DNA of 40,132 bases, taken from NCBI GenBank assembly GCA_023381035.1, contig JAMCTK010000052.1, forward strand, positions 1 through 40,132, in the 5' to 3' direction. The notes beneath the pieces were generated by a model, which ran no database searches, had not been told where the DNA came from, and worked only from the letters and a program-made list of their open reading frames with translations. The translations under genes and the position numbers were made by a program. Source of the stretch: Patescibacteria group bacterium. GTDB lineage: Bacteria; Patescibacteria; Microgenomatia; Levybacterales; UBA12049. Below, one piece after another: positions 14,908-21,672 of the stretch (the first letter of the stretch is position 1; every line of letters begins with the position of its first letter).

Positions 14908-15633
14908 CTATTTAGGTTTAGCTATGATTAGAAGTCTTTTCCAAGTGGTTCCAGGAGGCCAGCAGGTCTGCAAGACTAATGTTTCCCCTTTATCGTGCTT
15001 GGCATTGGTAATATATGATAGATCATTTCCTTCAATAATTTTCTGTTCTGAAACTACATAATTATGTCTAGTGTTTTCGAAATATACAATTATGTCATCT
15101 CCAGGAGAAAGATTTTTAAGCAGATAAAAAACAGCATTGTAACGCCCTACATTCCAAAAATTGTCTGTTGAGTGGGCAAAAAGATAAATATTCCCACTCA
15201 TTCCCGGAAAAACAGTCCCTGCCGCATGAGCAATCCCCTGTTGCAATATTGGTAAAAAAGCATTTTGGTTTCCTGAATCTATGTTGGGAAAAATTTTTGC
15301 ACTGGCTCCGATTTTAGGAATTACAATACTAAAACTGGTGTCTTTAGGAATTATCACTCTGGTTCTTTTATCTGCTAATATTGAAATGAAGCTATCATCT
15401 GTTGTTGTTTGAGAAAGTTGAGTTTTTCCTCTTTTTGGAAAACTGGGCTCATTTTGATTGGCAGTCGGATCAATCAACTGATAACGTACCCCTTGATACT
15501 CACGCAGCTTAAATTGCGCTTCATAATATGCGATTGGTCCAAAAGTGGCAAATACACCAAAAATTGCAAACAGCAACAAGAAATTGCCTATTGAACGAAG
15601 AACTAAGAATTTAATAATTTCCGATTTCGTCAC
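14908..15633 (-). CDS. Sortase family cysteine transpeptidase
   Basis: Sortases link surface proteins to the envelope or to each other. The 241-residue protein has an N-terminal membrane helix (FLLLFAIFGVFATFGPIAYY) and a C-terminal sortase domain with the catalytic triad visible. These are His in YLFAHSTDN, Cys in LVLQTCWPP, and Arg in GTTWKRLLI. The opening strand FSIVIPKIGASAKIF is typical. It starts at GTG (15633), 48 nt downstream of tRNA-Arg on the same strand, and may be co-transcribed with it. No obvious LPxTG-type substrate gene is adjacent; the nearby secreted glycosidase has no visible C-terminal sorting signal. Confidence 0.88.
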   Translation of the reverse strand: MTKSEIIKFLVLRSIGNFLLLFAIFGVFATFGPIAYYEAQFKLREYQGVRYQLIDPTANQNEPSFPKRGKTQLSQTTTDDSFISILADKRTRVIIPKDTSFSIVIPKIGASAKIFPNIDSGNQNAFLPILQQGIAHAAGTVFPGMSGNIYLFAHSTDNFWNVGRYNAVFYLLKNLSPGDDIIVYFENTRHNYVVSEQKIIEGNDLSYITNAKHDKGETLVLQTCWPPGTTWKRLLIIAKPK

Positions 15634-15680
15634 TATATTGCTTGCTCGTATTGAGCTATAAATTATGCCTAGCTGCTTAG

Positions 15681-15752
15681 CATCCCCGAGAGGAATCGAA
15701 CCTCCATTGACCCCTTAGGACGGGGCTGTTCTATCCATTGAACTACAGGGAC
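15681..15752 (-). tRNA. tRNA-Arg (anticodon CCU)
   Basis: On the minus strand a full cloverleaf folds. The acceptor is GTCCCTG with CGGGGAT (G-U pairs at 1-72 and 6-67). The D-arm stem is GTTC/GAAC, the anticodon stem GCCCC/GGGGT has loop GTCCTAA, and the T-arm contains TTCGATT. The anticodon CCT reads AGG. The discriminator base is G and the 3' CCA is not encoded. Position 32 is G, which is somewhat unusual. Confidence 0.93.
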
Positions 15753-15855
15753 AAACAACTCTCATATTTTAGCATAAAAGCACCATCGATACCTAAGACT
15801 TGACAAATTGTTAAAAGAGAGAGACAGTTAATATATAGTGGAAAATCAAATTAGT

Positions 15856-17646
15856 ATGGGAAAGAAAAAACCCCAATTAAATTTTAAAGTTCGCTATTCC
15901 TCAGCCGAAACTCTTAGATTACTAAGAAAACAAGCCATCATGCTTATCCCCGTTATTACAATCATTCTAATAATTATTTTTGTTCAGCTTTTCTTTACCA
16001 AGCAAAAAGGACCGGTCGAAACGAGAACAAGAGCCACAAATGAACGGCCGATTTTCGGCTTAGCCTCTGCTGTTTCCTATAAAGACTACAATACTACTTA
16101 CAGTGGAAACATTGACAAAGAACTGGATTTGATTAGAGATGCTGGAGCAAAATGGGTTAGACTTTCTTTGTCCTGGGGGTGGTCGGAAGGCAGGGCCAAA
16201 GGAACTTTTGATGAAAATTATTTAAGCCAATTGGATTCCGTAGTAGCTAAAGCCCAAGCAAGAGGAATCAATGTGCTTTTTGTTACAGATGGAAGTCCGT
16301 TTTGGGCAAATCCCGGAGGCAAAAATTATCCACCAACAAATCCTCAGGATTACGCAGATTGGTTCACTGTAATGGTAAACAGATTTAAAACAAAAGGCGT
16401 ACACCATTGGGAAGTCTGGAATGAACCAAATCTGGGCAGATTCTGGGGAGGAACTCCAAATGCCGCTCAATACGTGCAACTCTTAAAGGTTAGCTATGCT
16501 GCAATCAAGGCTGCAGATCCGACTGCTACTGTTATTAGCGCAGGACTGGCTCAAGGAGGAGGAGCCCTTGAACCAACGCAATTTTTAAAGGATCTATATG
16601 CTGCAGGATTAAAAGGAAATTTTGATAAAATTGGTTTTCATCCATATTGTGGCAAACTTTCTCCTGACACCTGGTCTTCAAGTTCCCCACGCGACAGTTT
16701 CCCGGTTACTCAATACGGAATTAGACAAACCATGGTTGATAATGGAGACTCCGACAAGCAAATTTGGCTTACTGAAATGGGATACTCTACATACAAGAAC
16801 TCCACCGGGGGCACAGGAACTTATGGAGTCGACGAAGCTACTCAAGCAACTTATCTGAAAAAGGCCTACCAAAAAGTAGCTTTAGACTGGCCTTTTGTTG
16901 ATGTTATGTTTTGGTTTACTACCAGAAACAGTGGAACAAGTCCAACTAACTTCGAGCACAATATTGGAATCACGACGTATGACTATGTTTTAAAACCAGC
17001 CTATGACGCATATAAACAGACCGCTGCGCTCTACTCTTCTAATCCATCCATAACCCCAACCGGTGTCGTAGCCACAATAACTTCAAGTCAACCACCTCCC
17101 GTTGCTCCAACAACAACCCCAACAGCTGTCCCAACAGCTGTCCCAACTGCTACGCCTGTACCAACTCGTGTTCCAACAGCTATACCTACTCCTTTTCCAA
17201 CGGCAGTTCCCACCAGGGTTCCAACAACTATCCCAACAATAGCTCCAACTATTGCACCAACTATTTCTTTAAGATATGAGGCAGAAAGCGCTGTCATGTA
17301 TGGAAGTCTTTTTGCAAACAATCATCTTGGATATACAGGAACAGGCTTTGCCGATTACATAAACAAAACAGGAGATTATCTTCTTTGGACAGTTAACGCA
17401 CCGGTTTCAGGAAACTACAAATTAAACTTTAGGTATGCAAACTCAGGCAGCAATAGGCCATTGGAAATTAAGATAAACAATGTTACAGTTAATAGCTCTC
17501 TTAGTTTTTCTTCAACCAAGAGTTGGGACGTTTGGAGATACTCAAGCGTTAACACAAGACTCAATGCAGGCGTAAATACAATCAAAGCCACTGTTACTGG
17601 TCGGGGTGGACCAAATATGGACCACTTGTTAATAACAAGCTATTAG
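15856..17646 (+). CDS. Membrane-anchored clan GH-A glycoside hydrolase with C-terminal CBM
   Basis: This is a surface glycosidase of 596 aa. There is a cytoplasmic basic segment and a membrane helix near residues 28-46. The TIM-barrel domain has the acid/base glutamate in HHWEVWNEPNLGRFWGG and the nucleophile glutamate in QIWLTEMGYSTYKN, a clan GH-A pattern resembling GH39/GH5-like families. A long Pro-Thr-Val linker follows (about residues 410-470). The C-terminal beta-sandwich, YEAESAV to MDHLLITSY, looks like a CBM6/CBM35-type carbohydrate-binding module. It probably hydrolyses a plant or microbial polysaccharide at the cell surface (inference). An in-frame GTG at 15838 is an alternative start; no Shine-Dalgarno sequence is seen. 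Confidence 0.85.
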   Translation: MGKKKPQLNFKVRYSSAETLRLLRKQAIMLIPVITIILIIIFVQLFFTKQKGPVETRTRATNERPIFGLASAVSYKDYNTTYSGNIDKELDLIRDAGAKWVRLSLSWGWSEGRAKGTFDENYLSQLDSVVAKAQARGINVLFVTDGSPFWANPGGKNYPPTNPQDYADWFTVMVNRFKTKGVHHWEVWNEPNLGRFWGGTPNAAQYVQLLKVSYAAIKAADPTATVISAGLAQGGGALEPTQFLKDLYAAGLKGNFDKIGFHPYCGKLSPDTWSSSSPRDSFPVTQYGIRQTMVDNGDSDKQIWLTEMGYSTYKNSTGGTGTYGVDEATQATYLKKAYQKVALDWPFVDVMFWFTTRNSGTSPTNFEHNIGITTYDYVLKPAYDAYKQTAALYSSNPSITPTGVVATITSSQPPPVAPTTTPTAVPTAVPTATPVPTRVPTAIPTPFPTAVPTRVPTTIPTIAPTIAPTISLRYEAESAVMYGSLFANNHLGYTGTGFADYINKTGDYLLWTVNAPVSGNYKLNFRYANSGSNRPLEIKINNVTVNSSLSFSSTKSWDVWRYSSVNTRLNAGVNTIKATVTGRGGPNMDHLLITSY

Positions 17647-17682
17647 TGTCTTCTTTTAGTTTTTCTTCATTTTTATCTGATG

Positions 17683-17688
17683 TATAAT
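17683..17688 (+). promoter_or_regulatory. -10 box of the tRNA-Pro gene
   Basis: A TATAAT box lies 14 nt before the tRNA-Pro acceptor stem. The -35 region is T-rich without a clear hexamer. Confidence 0.45.
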
Positions 17689-17702
17689 TAGCTTGAACAT
17701 CA

Positions 17703-17774
17703 CGGGGTGTAGTGAATCGGTATCACGCATCGTTCGGGACGATGAGACAGAGGGTTCAATTCCCTCCACCCCGA
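17703..17774 (+). tRNA. tRNA-Pro (anticodon CGG)
   Basis: A full cloverleaf folds: acceptor CGGGGTG with CACCCCG (the C1-G72 pair typical of proline tRNA), D-stem GTG/CAC, anticodon stem CATCG/CGATG with loop TTCGGGA, and T-arm GAGGG TTCAATT CCCTC. The anticodon CGG reads CCG. The discriminator is A and CCA is not encoded. Confidence 0.95.
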
Positions 17775-17844
17775 CATTGATATATTAAGCCCCACTTACA
17801 ATATATTGACAGATGAAGGTTTGTGGTATAAAAATAGGTTAAGT

Positions 17845-18201
17845 ATGCCATCCCTAGCCGAAAGTGGATACTGCCCACCGGAATTTTCCCTTAAAGTTCC
17901 TCATGATAAAGGACTTTTTCTGTTCTACACTAAAAATGGCGGCCGAGAAATAAAAGCCTTAACTGAAATTGATGACACTGGAACTCCCCCACGACCACTA
18001 ACGCCAGAAGAAGCAAACCAAGCGAGTGATCTTGTAACAAAATTTTGTAAAGGAGAGAAGATGATCGTTGATTTTTCCACCACGATGGAACCTTCTCGAC
18101 TTCAAGATACCTTAACTCAAATTAGAGATATCCTCGCTTCTACAGCTAAACAAAATCCAAGCAAGCCTAACGAAGCAATCCTAAGGCCTGTTTTTACCTA
18201 A
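17845..18201 (+). CDS. Hypothetical protein, 118 aa
   Basis: I do not recognise this protein. It is soluble, with no signal peptide, and has a GLFLFYTKNGGREIKALTEI segment likely to form strands, a PLTPEEANQASDL helix and a C-terminal helix. An in-frame TTG at 17806 coincides with a TTGACA -35 box, so the ATG at 17845 is preferred. A TATAAA-like -10 box (17827-17832, spacer 15; or two bases later, spacer 17) lies about 10-12 nt upstream. It is the first of a run of orphan genes after tRNA-Pro. Confidence 0.6.
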   Translation: MPSLAESGYCPPEFSLKVPHDKGLFLFYTKNGGREIKALTEIDDTGTPPRPLTPEEANQASDLVTKFCKGEKMIVDFSTTMEPSRLQDTLTQIRDILASTAKQNPSKPNEAILRPVFT

Positions 18202-18206
18202 ATCGC

Positions 18207-18234
18207 TTTACTTTTTAAAAATTTGGAGTATAAT
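18207..18234 (+). promoter_or_regulatory. Promoter of the frameshifted gene at 18245
   Basis: TTTACT (18207-18212), a 16-nt spacer and TATAAT (18229-18234) end 10 nt before an ATG. This fixes the start codon of the following gene and shows that the shift lies inside it. Confidence 0.65.
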
Positions 18235-18244
18235 TTGCCATTAA

Positions 18245-18827
18245 ATGAAAAAAAGAGGCTCTTAGTATTGCGGCAAACTTTTCAAGAAAAGCAAGAAGAT
18301 ATTTTTTCCCCCAAGATCATACTGATGATCCCTACCCTGATTGGACTAGTGGCGAAATTTCCAACAGAAGAACTGAGGTTAAGCTTAAATCTTTTGAGGA
18401 AGTTTTAGAGCATGCGGTAGAAGCTGAAAGCGTAAGAATTGAAGTGGCTCTATTAGCCGATCCATCTACAAAATCTTTTTTAGAACCCAAGCTAACAGAA
18501 GGCTCCAGATTTGTTGTTGATGACGGAGAAAATCAATATACATTCTTAAGACCTTATTCGTCTCAAACATTAAATCCATCGTTAGAAGCTATTAAAAGAA
18601 GAGAACAAGATGTAACAGCAATAAAAGAGATTATAGGAGATAAGACAGTCATTATTTATGAACCAAGCGAAGATGCGCAATGGCAAAAAATACTTGCTGA
18701 GCACCATCGCTCTATTCCTGCATCTGGAGTTTTCGAAGCAAAACAATCTTCAGTAGCGGAGGCTCAAAAGACTATCTTTCCTCTAAGCACAGTTCGTCGC
18801 ATTCCAAGAACCCCTGTAGCTATTTAA
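18245..18827 (+). pseudogene. Hypothetical protein gene with +1 frameshift in a seven-A run
   Basis: The promoter points to the ATG at 18245, but that frame stops after MKKRGS. Skipping one base of the A-run at 18248-18254 opens a frame continuing to 18827. The restored product would be about 193 aa, beginning MKKEALSIAANFSRKARRYF and ending RRIPRTPVAI. The downstream frame has no other ATG, GTG or TTG until a GTG at 18444, well inside the coherent sequence. The product is soluble and unrecognised. The cause could be true decay, an assembly or sequencing error, or productive +1 slippage, since tRNA-Lys can re-pair on AAA. Confidence 0.65.
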
Positions 18828-19006
18828 TATAAATCCTTATTCACATTCTTATGCTTGAGCAATTAGCCCATCCATCCCACTCTCGTCTTCTCTTAGGCTT
18901 ACACTTTCTGCAAAAAAAGAGGATCTAGCAAAAATAGCGCAAAGCTGTGCAGGTGATGAGGTTTGCGTATAGATTTTTCTTTTTAATCCCAGCTCAAATA
19001 ATAAAT
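18828..19006. other. Intergenic stretch with a possible gene remnant
   Basis: A 25-codon frame starts at an ATG near 18851, and an overlapping shifted frame continues with AKKEDLAKIAQSCAGDEVCV before a stop. Read together they resemble a short degraded coding sequence. There is no convincing promoter, so I only note it. Confidence 0.2.
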
Positions 19007-19034
19007 TTGCTTTTTTAAATTTTTTCTATATAAT
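19007..19034 (+). promoter_or_regulatory. Promoter of the gene at 19042
   Basis: TTGCTT (19007-19012), a 16-nt spacer and TATAAT (19029-19034) end 7 nt before the ATG, predicting a leaderless mRNA. Confidence 0.65.
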
Positions 19035-19041
19035 CGCCATT

Positions 19042-19497
19042 ATGAGTAGGATTATTGAAGCAGGAAGAAGAATTTTGCCCGCAAGGCAGGTCCAGTCACT
19101 GGATGAATTCATAGAGCTTACCCAGGGAGCAAGAAAAATAAAAGTCCAGAAAAAAGTTATCCTTCCTTATGAATATGGTAGTCCTGAATTCATCTGCTTT
19201 AGAAAAATAGAGGCTGTTGCTGAAAATGGAAGAAGAGTTTTAATTAGGGGAAATAACCACATTGAAGTTGATTACTCAGAAAGCATGGCTAAACAGCAAG
19301 AAAGAGCAGAGTTGCGACTTGATGCTACAGTCGGAAAAGAGATCGCTCGATTAACGGAAAACGGGCTACCTATACCAAGAGTCGTTGGAGAACGACGCAA
19401 TAACCTAGGAGTTATTTTGCATATGAAGCGATGTGCCAGTGATCAGAACATTAGACCAATTGCGTTAAATAACGGGAATATTTTTGCCAGACCTTAG
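19042..19497 (+). CDS. Hypothetical protein, 151 aa
   Basis: I do not recognise this family. The protein is soluble and basic, beginning MSRIIEAGRRILPARQVQSL. A central part with alternating strands (FICFRKIEAVAENGRRVLIR) looks like a small beta-rich domain, and a helical stretch SESMAKQQERAELRLDATVG follows. No membrane helix or cysteine motif is seen. It is transcribed alone from a leaderless promoter, with another promoter 6 nt after its stop. It belongs to the orphan cluster downstream of tRNA-Pro. Confidence 0.65.
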   Translation: MSRIIEAGRRILPARQVQSLDEFIELTQGARKIKVQKKVILPYEYGSPEFICFRKIEAVAENGRRVLIRGNNHIEVDYSESMAKQQERAELRLDATVGKEIARLTENGLPIPRVVGERRNNLGVILHMKRCASDQNIRPIALNNGNIFARP

Positions 19498-19503
19498 TTC
19501 ATC

Positions 19504-19532
19504 TTTACATTTCCTGAAAACCTCAATATAAT
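19504..19532 (+). promoter_or_regulatory. Promoter of the AlkD-like gene
   Basis: TTTACA (19504-19509), a 17-nt spacer and TATAAT (19527-19532) end 8 nt before the ATG at 19541. Confidence 0.7.
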
Positions 19533-19540
19533 TTGCCTGA

Positions 19541-20245
19541 ATGACCACACAAGAGATCATTAAAGAGCTTCAAAAGAAGCGTAACCCTGTTAACATTGCC
19601 GGAATGGCCAGATTTGGTATTAAACCAAAGAAAGAACCCTTAGGAATTGCTATGCCTACTCTTAGAAAAATATCTAAAGAGATCAAACATGCTCACCAAC
19701 AGCCTCAAGAACGTCATGAACTAGCCACGAAGCTATGGAAAACGGGAATCTATGAAGCACGACTTATAGCTGCTTTTATCGAAGATCCAGAGCTAATTAG
19801 TGAAAAACAAATGGAGACTTGGGTTGCTGATTTTGACAATTGGGCAATTTGCGATACAGTCTGCGGAACTGTTTTTGATCGCACTCCCCTTGCCTACGAA
19901 AAAGCTCTTGAATGGACAAAAAGACAAGAAGAATACGTAAAACGAGCCGGATTTACTATTGGAGCCTGGCTTACGGTTCATGATAAAAAAGCCAAGGATT
20001 CTGATTTTTATCCATTTTTAAAAGCCATAAAAGAAGAAGCAGCTGACGAAAGAATTTATGTAAAAAAAGCTGTAAATTGGGCTCTCAGACAAATCGGAAA
20101 GTCCAGAAACAGAAAAATGAACATACTCGCATTAAAAACCGCAAATGAGATCAAAAAAATTGACTCAAAAGCAGCTCGCTGGATAGCAAGCGATGCCATT
20201 CGCGAGTTAAATTCCCCTGCCATCCAAAAAAGATTTAAAGATTGA
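19541..20245 (+). CDS. DNA alkylation repair protein, AlkD-like
   Basis: The 234-residue, all-helical protein matches the AlkC/AlkD-type HEAT-repeat DNA glycosylase family. Recognisable elements are the N-terminal GIKPKKEPLGIAMPTLRKIS, LATKLWKTGIYEARLIAAFI, the aromatic/aspartate segment WVADFDNWAICDTVC, and the later KAVNWALRQIGKSRN. AlkD enzymes excise N3- and N7-alkylated purines without flipping the base; the WxxDFDNWxxxD region carries the usual active-site Trp and Asp residues. It is transcribed singly with a probable leaderless start. Its TGA stop lies inside the -35 box of the next gene. Confidence 0.85.
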   Translation: MTTQEIIKELQKKRNPVNIAGMARFGIKPKKEPLGIAMPTLRKISKEIKHAHQQPQERHELATKLWKTGIYEARLIAAFIEDPELISEKQMETWVADFDNWAICDTVCGTVFDRTPLAYEKALEWTKRQEEYVKRAGFTIGAWLTVHDKKAKDSDFYPFLKAIKEEAADERIYVKKAVNWALRQIGKSRNRKMNILALKTANEIKKIDSKAARWIASDAIRELNSPAIQKRFKD

Positions 20246-20270
20246 CACGTCTACCAATGATTGTTATATT
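20242..20270 (+). promoter_or_regulatory. Promoter of the gene at 20280
   Basis: TTGACA (20242-20247) overlaps the preceding stop codon. A 17-nt spacer and TATATT (20265-20270) follow, ending 9 nt before the ATG. Confidence 0.7.
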
Positions 20271-20279
20271 TAGACCCTA

Positions 20280-21125
20280 ATGACAGAAAAGGTTACCTCG
20301 CTGAGAAAAGTTCAAACATACGTTTCCATATTTGACGAACTTGATCCAAATAAAATATCCGATTACGAGACATATCACGGCACAGGAGGGGATGTTATCA
20401 AAGATTTAAAAGTGGCTCTACCGATCGTTGTCCGCGACTTTCAAAAAGGCTTACACACCCCGGACTTACCAATTCATGTCCCGATTTATCGATCTTACGA
20501 ACTTATGAAAATGTCAGTAGCACAAAAGATTTATATTGACAGACGAAAAAAACTCGATCAAATTAAATCGGCCATGGATGCTGTAAGACTATCCACAGAT
20601 GTTGCCGTAGCCTGTTTTTCAAGAGATAAGAGCGCACTTAAAAAGGTTGAGCACTTTGAAGCTTTCATTAAAAACAGCAGTCTTGAAAAAATGCTACTAA
20701 GAAGGGTTGATGAAGACCCAGACATTGGAATAATGCCTGAGCATCCCGGAGAAGAAGATGCAAAACTGGCTTCAGAACTAAAAAAGAAAACCGGAAAAGC
20801 AGATATCTTAGCAATCATGCTTGGAAATAGAGGGTTACGAAGAGGTCTCAATGTTTTTCTAGATTATAGAGCACAAACAAACACTCCGAACTCAGAGCCT
20901 TGGCCAATAAGATACTCCCCTAGTCATGGAGATCGAGTTCCAAATTTAGCAGTTGCAGAAATTACCCATTTACAAAAAATGACAAGAGGAAAATATATAG
21001 TTGTAATTGGACCTCAAGACAGAATAGATTTTGCACAACATTATTTCAGAGAAATTGGACTTAGAGCTAACGGAGATCCAAAAACAAAAGTAATCCCTGT
21101 CCCCCTTGGAATTCATTCAAATTAG
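20280..21125 (+). CDS. Hypothetical protein, 281 aa
   Basis: I do not recognise this family. The protein is soluble and mixed alpha/beta with no signal peptide. It has a middle helical region rich in charged residues (AQKIYIDRRKKLDQIKSAMD), a KADILAIMLGNRGLRRGLNV segment, and a C-terminal part with GKYIVVIGPQDRIDFAQHYF that looks like a Rossmann-type strand-turn-helix. It is expressed from its own near-leaderless promoter. The conserved-looking HGDRVPN segment could be functional, but I cannot assign a reaction. Confidence 0.65.
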   Translation: MTEKVTSLRKVQTYVSIFDELDPNKISDYETYHGTGGDVIKDLKVALPIVVRDFQKGLHTPDLPIHVPIYRSYELMKMSVAQKIYIDRRKKLDQIKSAMDAVRLSTDVAVACFSRDKSALKKVEHFEAFIKNSSLEKMLLRRVDEDPDIGIMPEHPGEEDAKLASELKKKTGKADILAIMLGNRGLRRGLNVFLDYRAQTNTPNSEPWPIRYSPSHGDRVPNLAVAEITHLQKMTRGKYIVVIGPQDRIDFAQHYFREIGLRANGDPKTKVIPVPLGIHSN

Positions 21126-21144
21126 TACTATTCCCTTGAATCAC

Positions 21145-21173
21145 TTGACATAGAAAGATGTACTTGCTATTAT
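21145..21173 (+). promoter_or_regulatory. Promoter of the gene at 21181
   Basis: TTGACA (21145-21150), an exact 17-nt spacer and TATTAT (21168-21173) end 7 nt before the ATG. It is one of the cleanest leaderless promoters here. Confidence 0.75.
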
Positions 21174-21180
21174 CTCGCCA

Positions 21181-21669
21181 ATGAGCGCAAAAGCAGAAAA
21201 TGACATTTTTCTTGAAGAAGGTGTCTTGAACACTCAATTTCTAAAGAATTCACTATTAGCAAGGCTTAAAGAAGTATCCACAAGACAGATGTCTTATGGT
21301 TATGGCTTAGGAGATCGTCTATATTCATCAACTCACCCAGAGGATCAAAAGCTTGCGTCAGAAATGAGAGGCTTTATTGGAGGACTTAAAGATTTATTTA
21401 AGACTAGAAACATAGAGGTCGATGATCAATCAGCCAACCCCGATCAGTTAACAGACTCTATGGTTTTAGGAGGATTCATGTTTGCGCTTGATCATGGAAC
21501 AGCACATATTTCAGGGAAACCTACATCACCCGAGAGGAGAGCTGACTTTAAAAAATGGGCAGAGGGAGCGTTACTAGGCTATACTGCAAATCAAGCATTA
21601 GGAGTTCTTTTGTCCGGAGACGATCAATCTGTTAGGACAAGAATCCATCAGGCTCTCTGCGCATTCTAA
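21181..21669 (+). CDS. Hypothetical protein, 162 aa
   Basis: I do not recognise this protein. It is soluble and predominantly helical, with a glycine-tyrosine-rich SYGYGLGDRLYS segment, a VLGGFMFALDHGTAHISGKP region and a C-terminal GYTANQALGVLLSGDDQSVR stretch. No membrane helix is present. It has its own promoter and ends 3 nt from the convergent fhs gene, with no terminator hairpin between them. It is the last member of the orphan cluster that begins after tRNA-Pro. Confidence 0.65.
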   Translation: MSAKAENDIFLEEGVLNTQFLKNSLLARLKEVSTRQMSYGYGLGDRLYSSTHPEDQKLASEMRGFIGGLKDLFKTRNIEVDDQSANPDQLTDSMVLGGFMFALDHGTAHISGKPTSPERRADFKKWAEGALLGYTANQALGVLLSGDDQSVRTRIHQALCAF

Positions 21670-21672
21670 TTA

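Noticed and set aside
15800..15837. Promoter for the glycosidase from the TTGACA at 15800
   Set aside because: No acceptable -10 box lies 16-18 nt downstream. A TTGTTA/TATATA pair is possible but weak, so no promoter is annotated.
17088..17321. Long open frame on the minus strand rich in Gly and Val
   Set aside because: It is the antisense of the repetitive Pro-Thr linker of the glycosidase; codon periodicity alone keeps it open.
17703..17774. tRNA-Pro as an attachment site
   Set aside because: No second copy of the tRNA 3' end and no integrase were found in the window.
18223..18408. Open frame starting at an ATG upstream of 18245
   Set aside because: Its start lies within the -10 box and its translation is incoherent; it is an out-of-frame shadow of the frameshifted gene.
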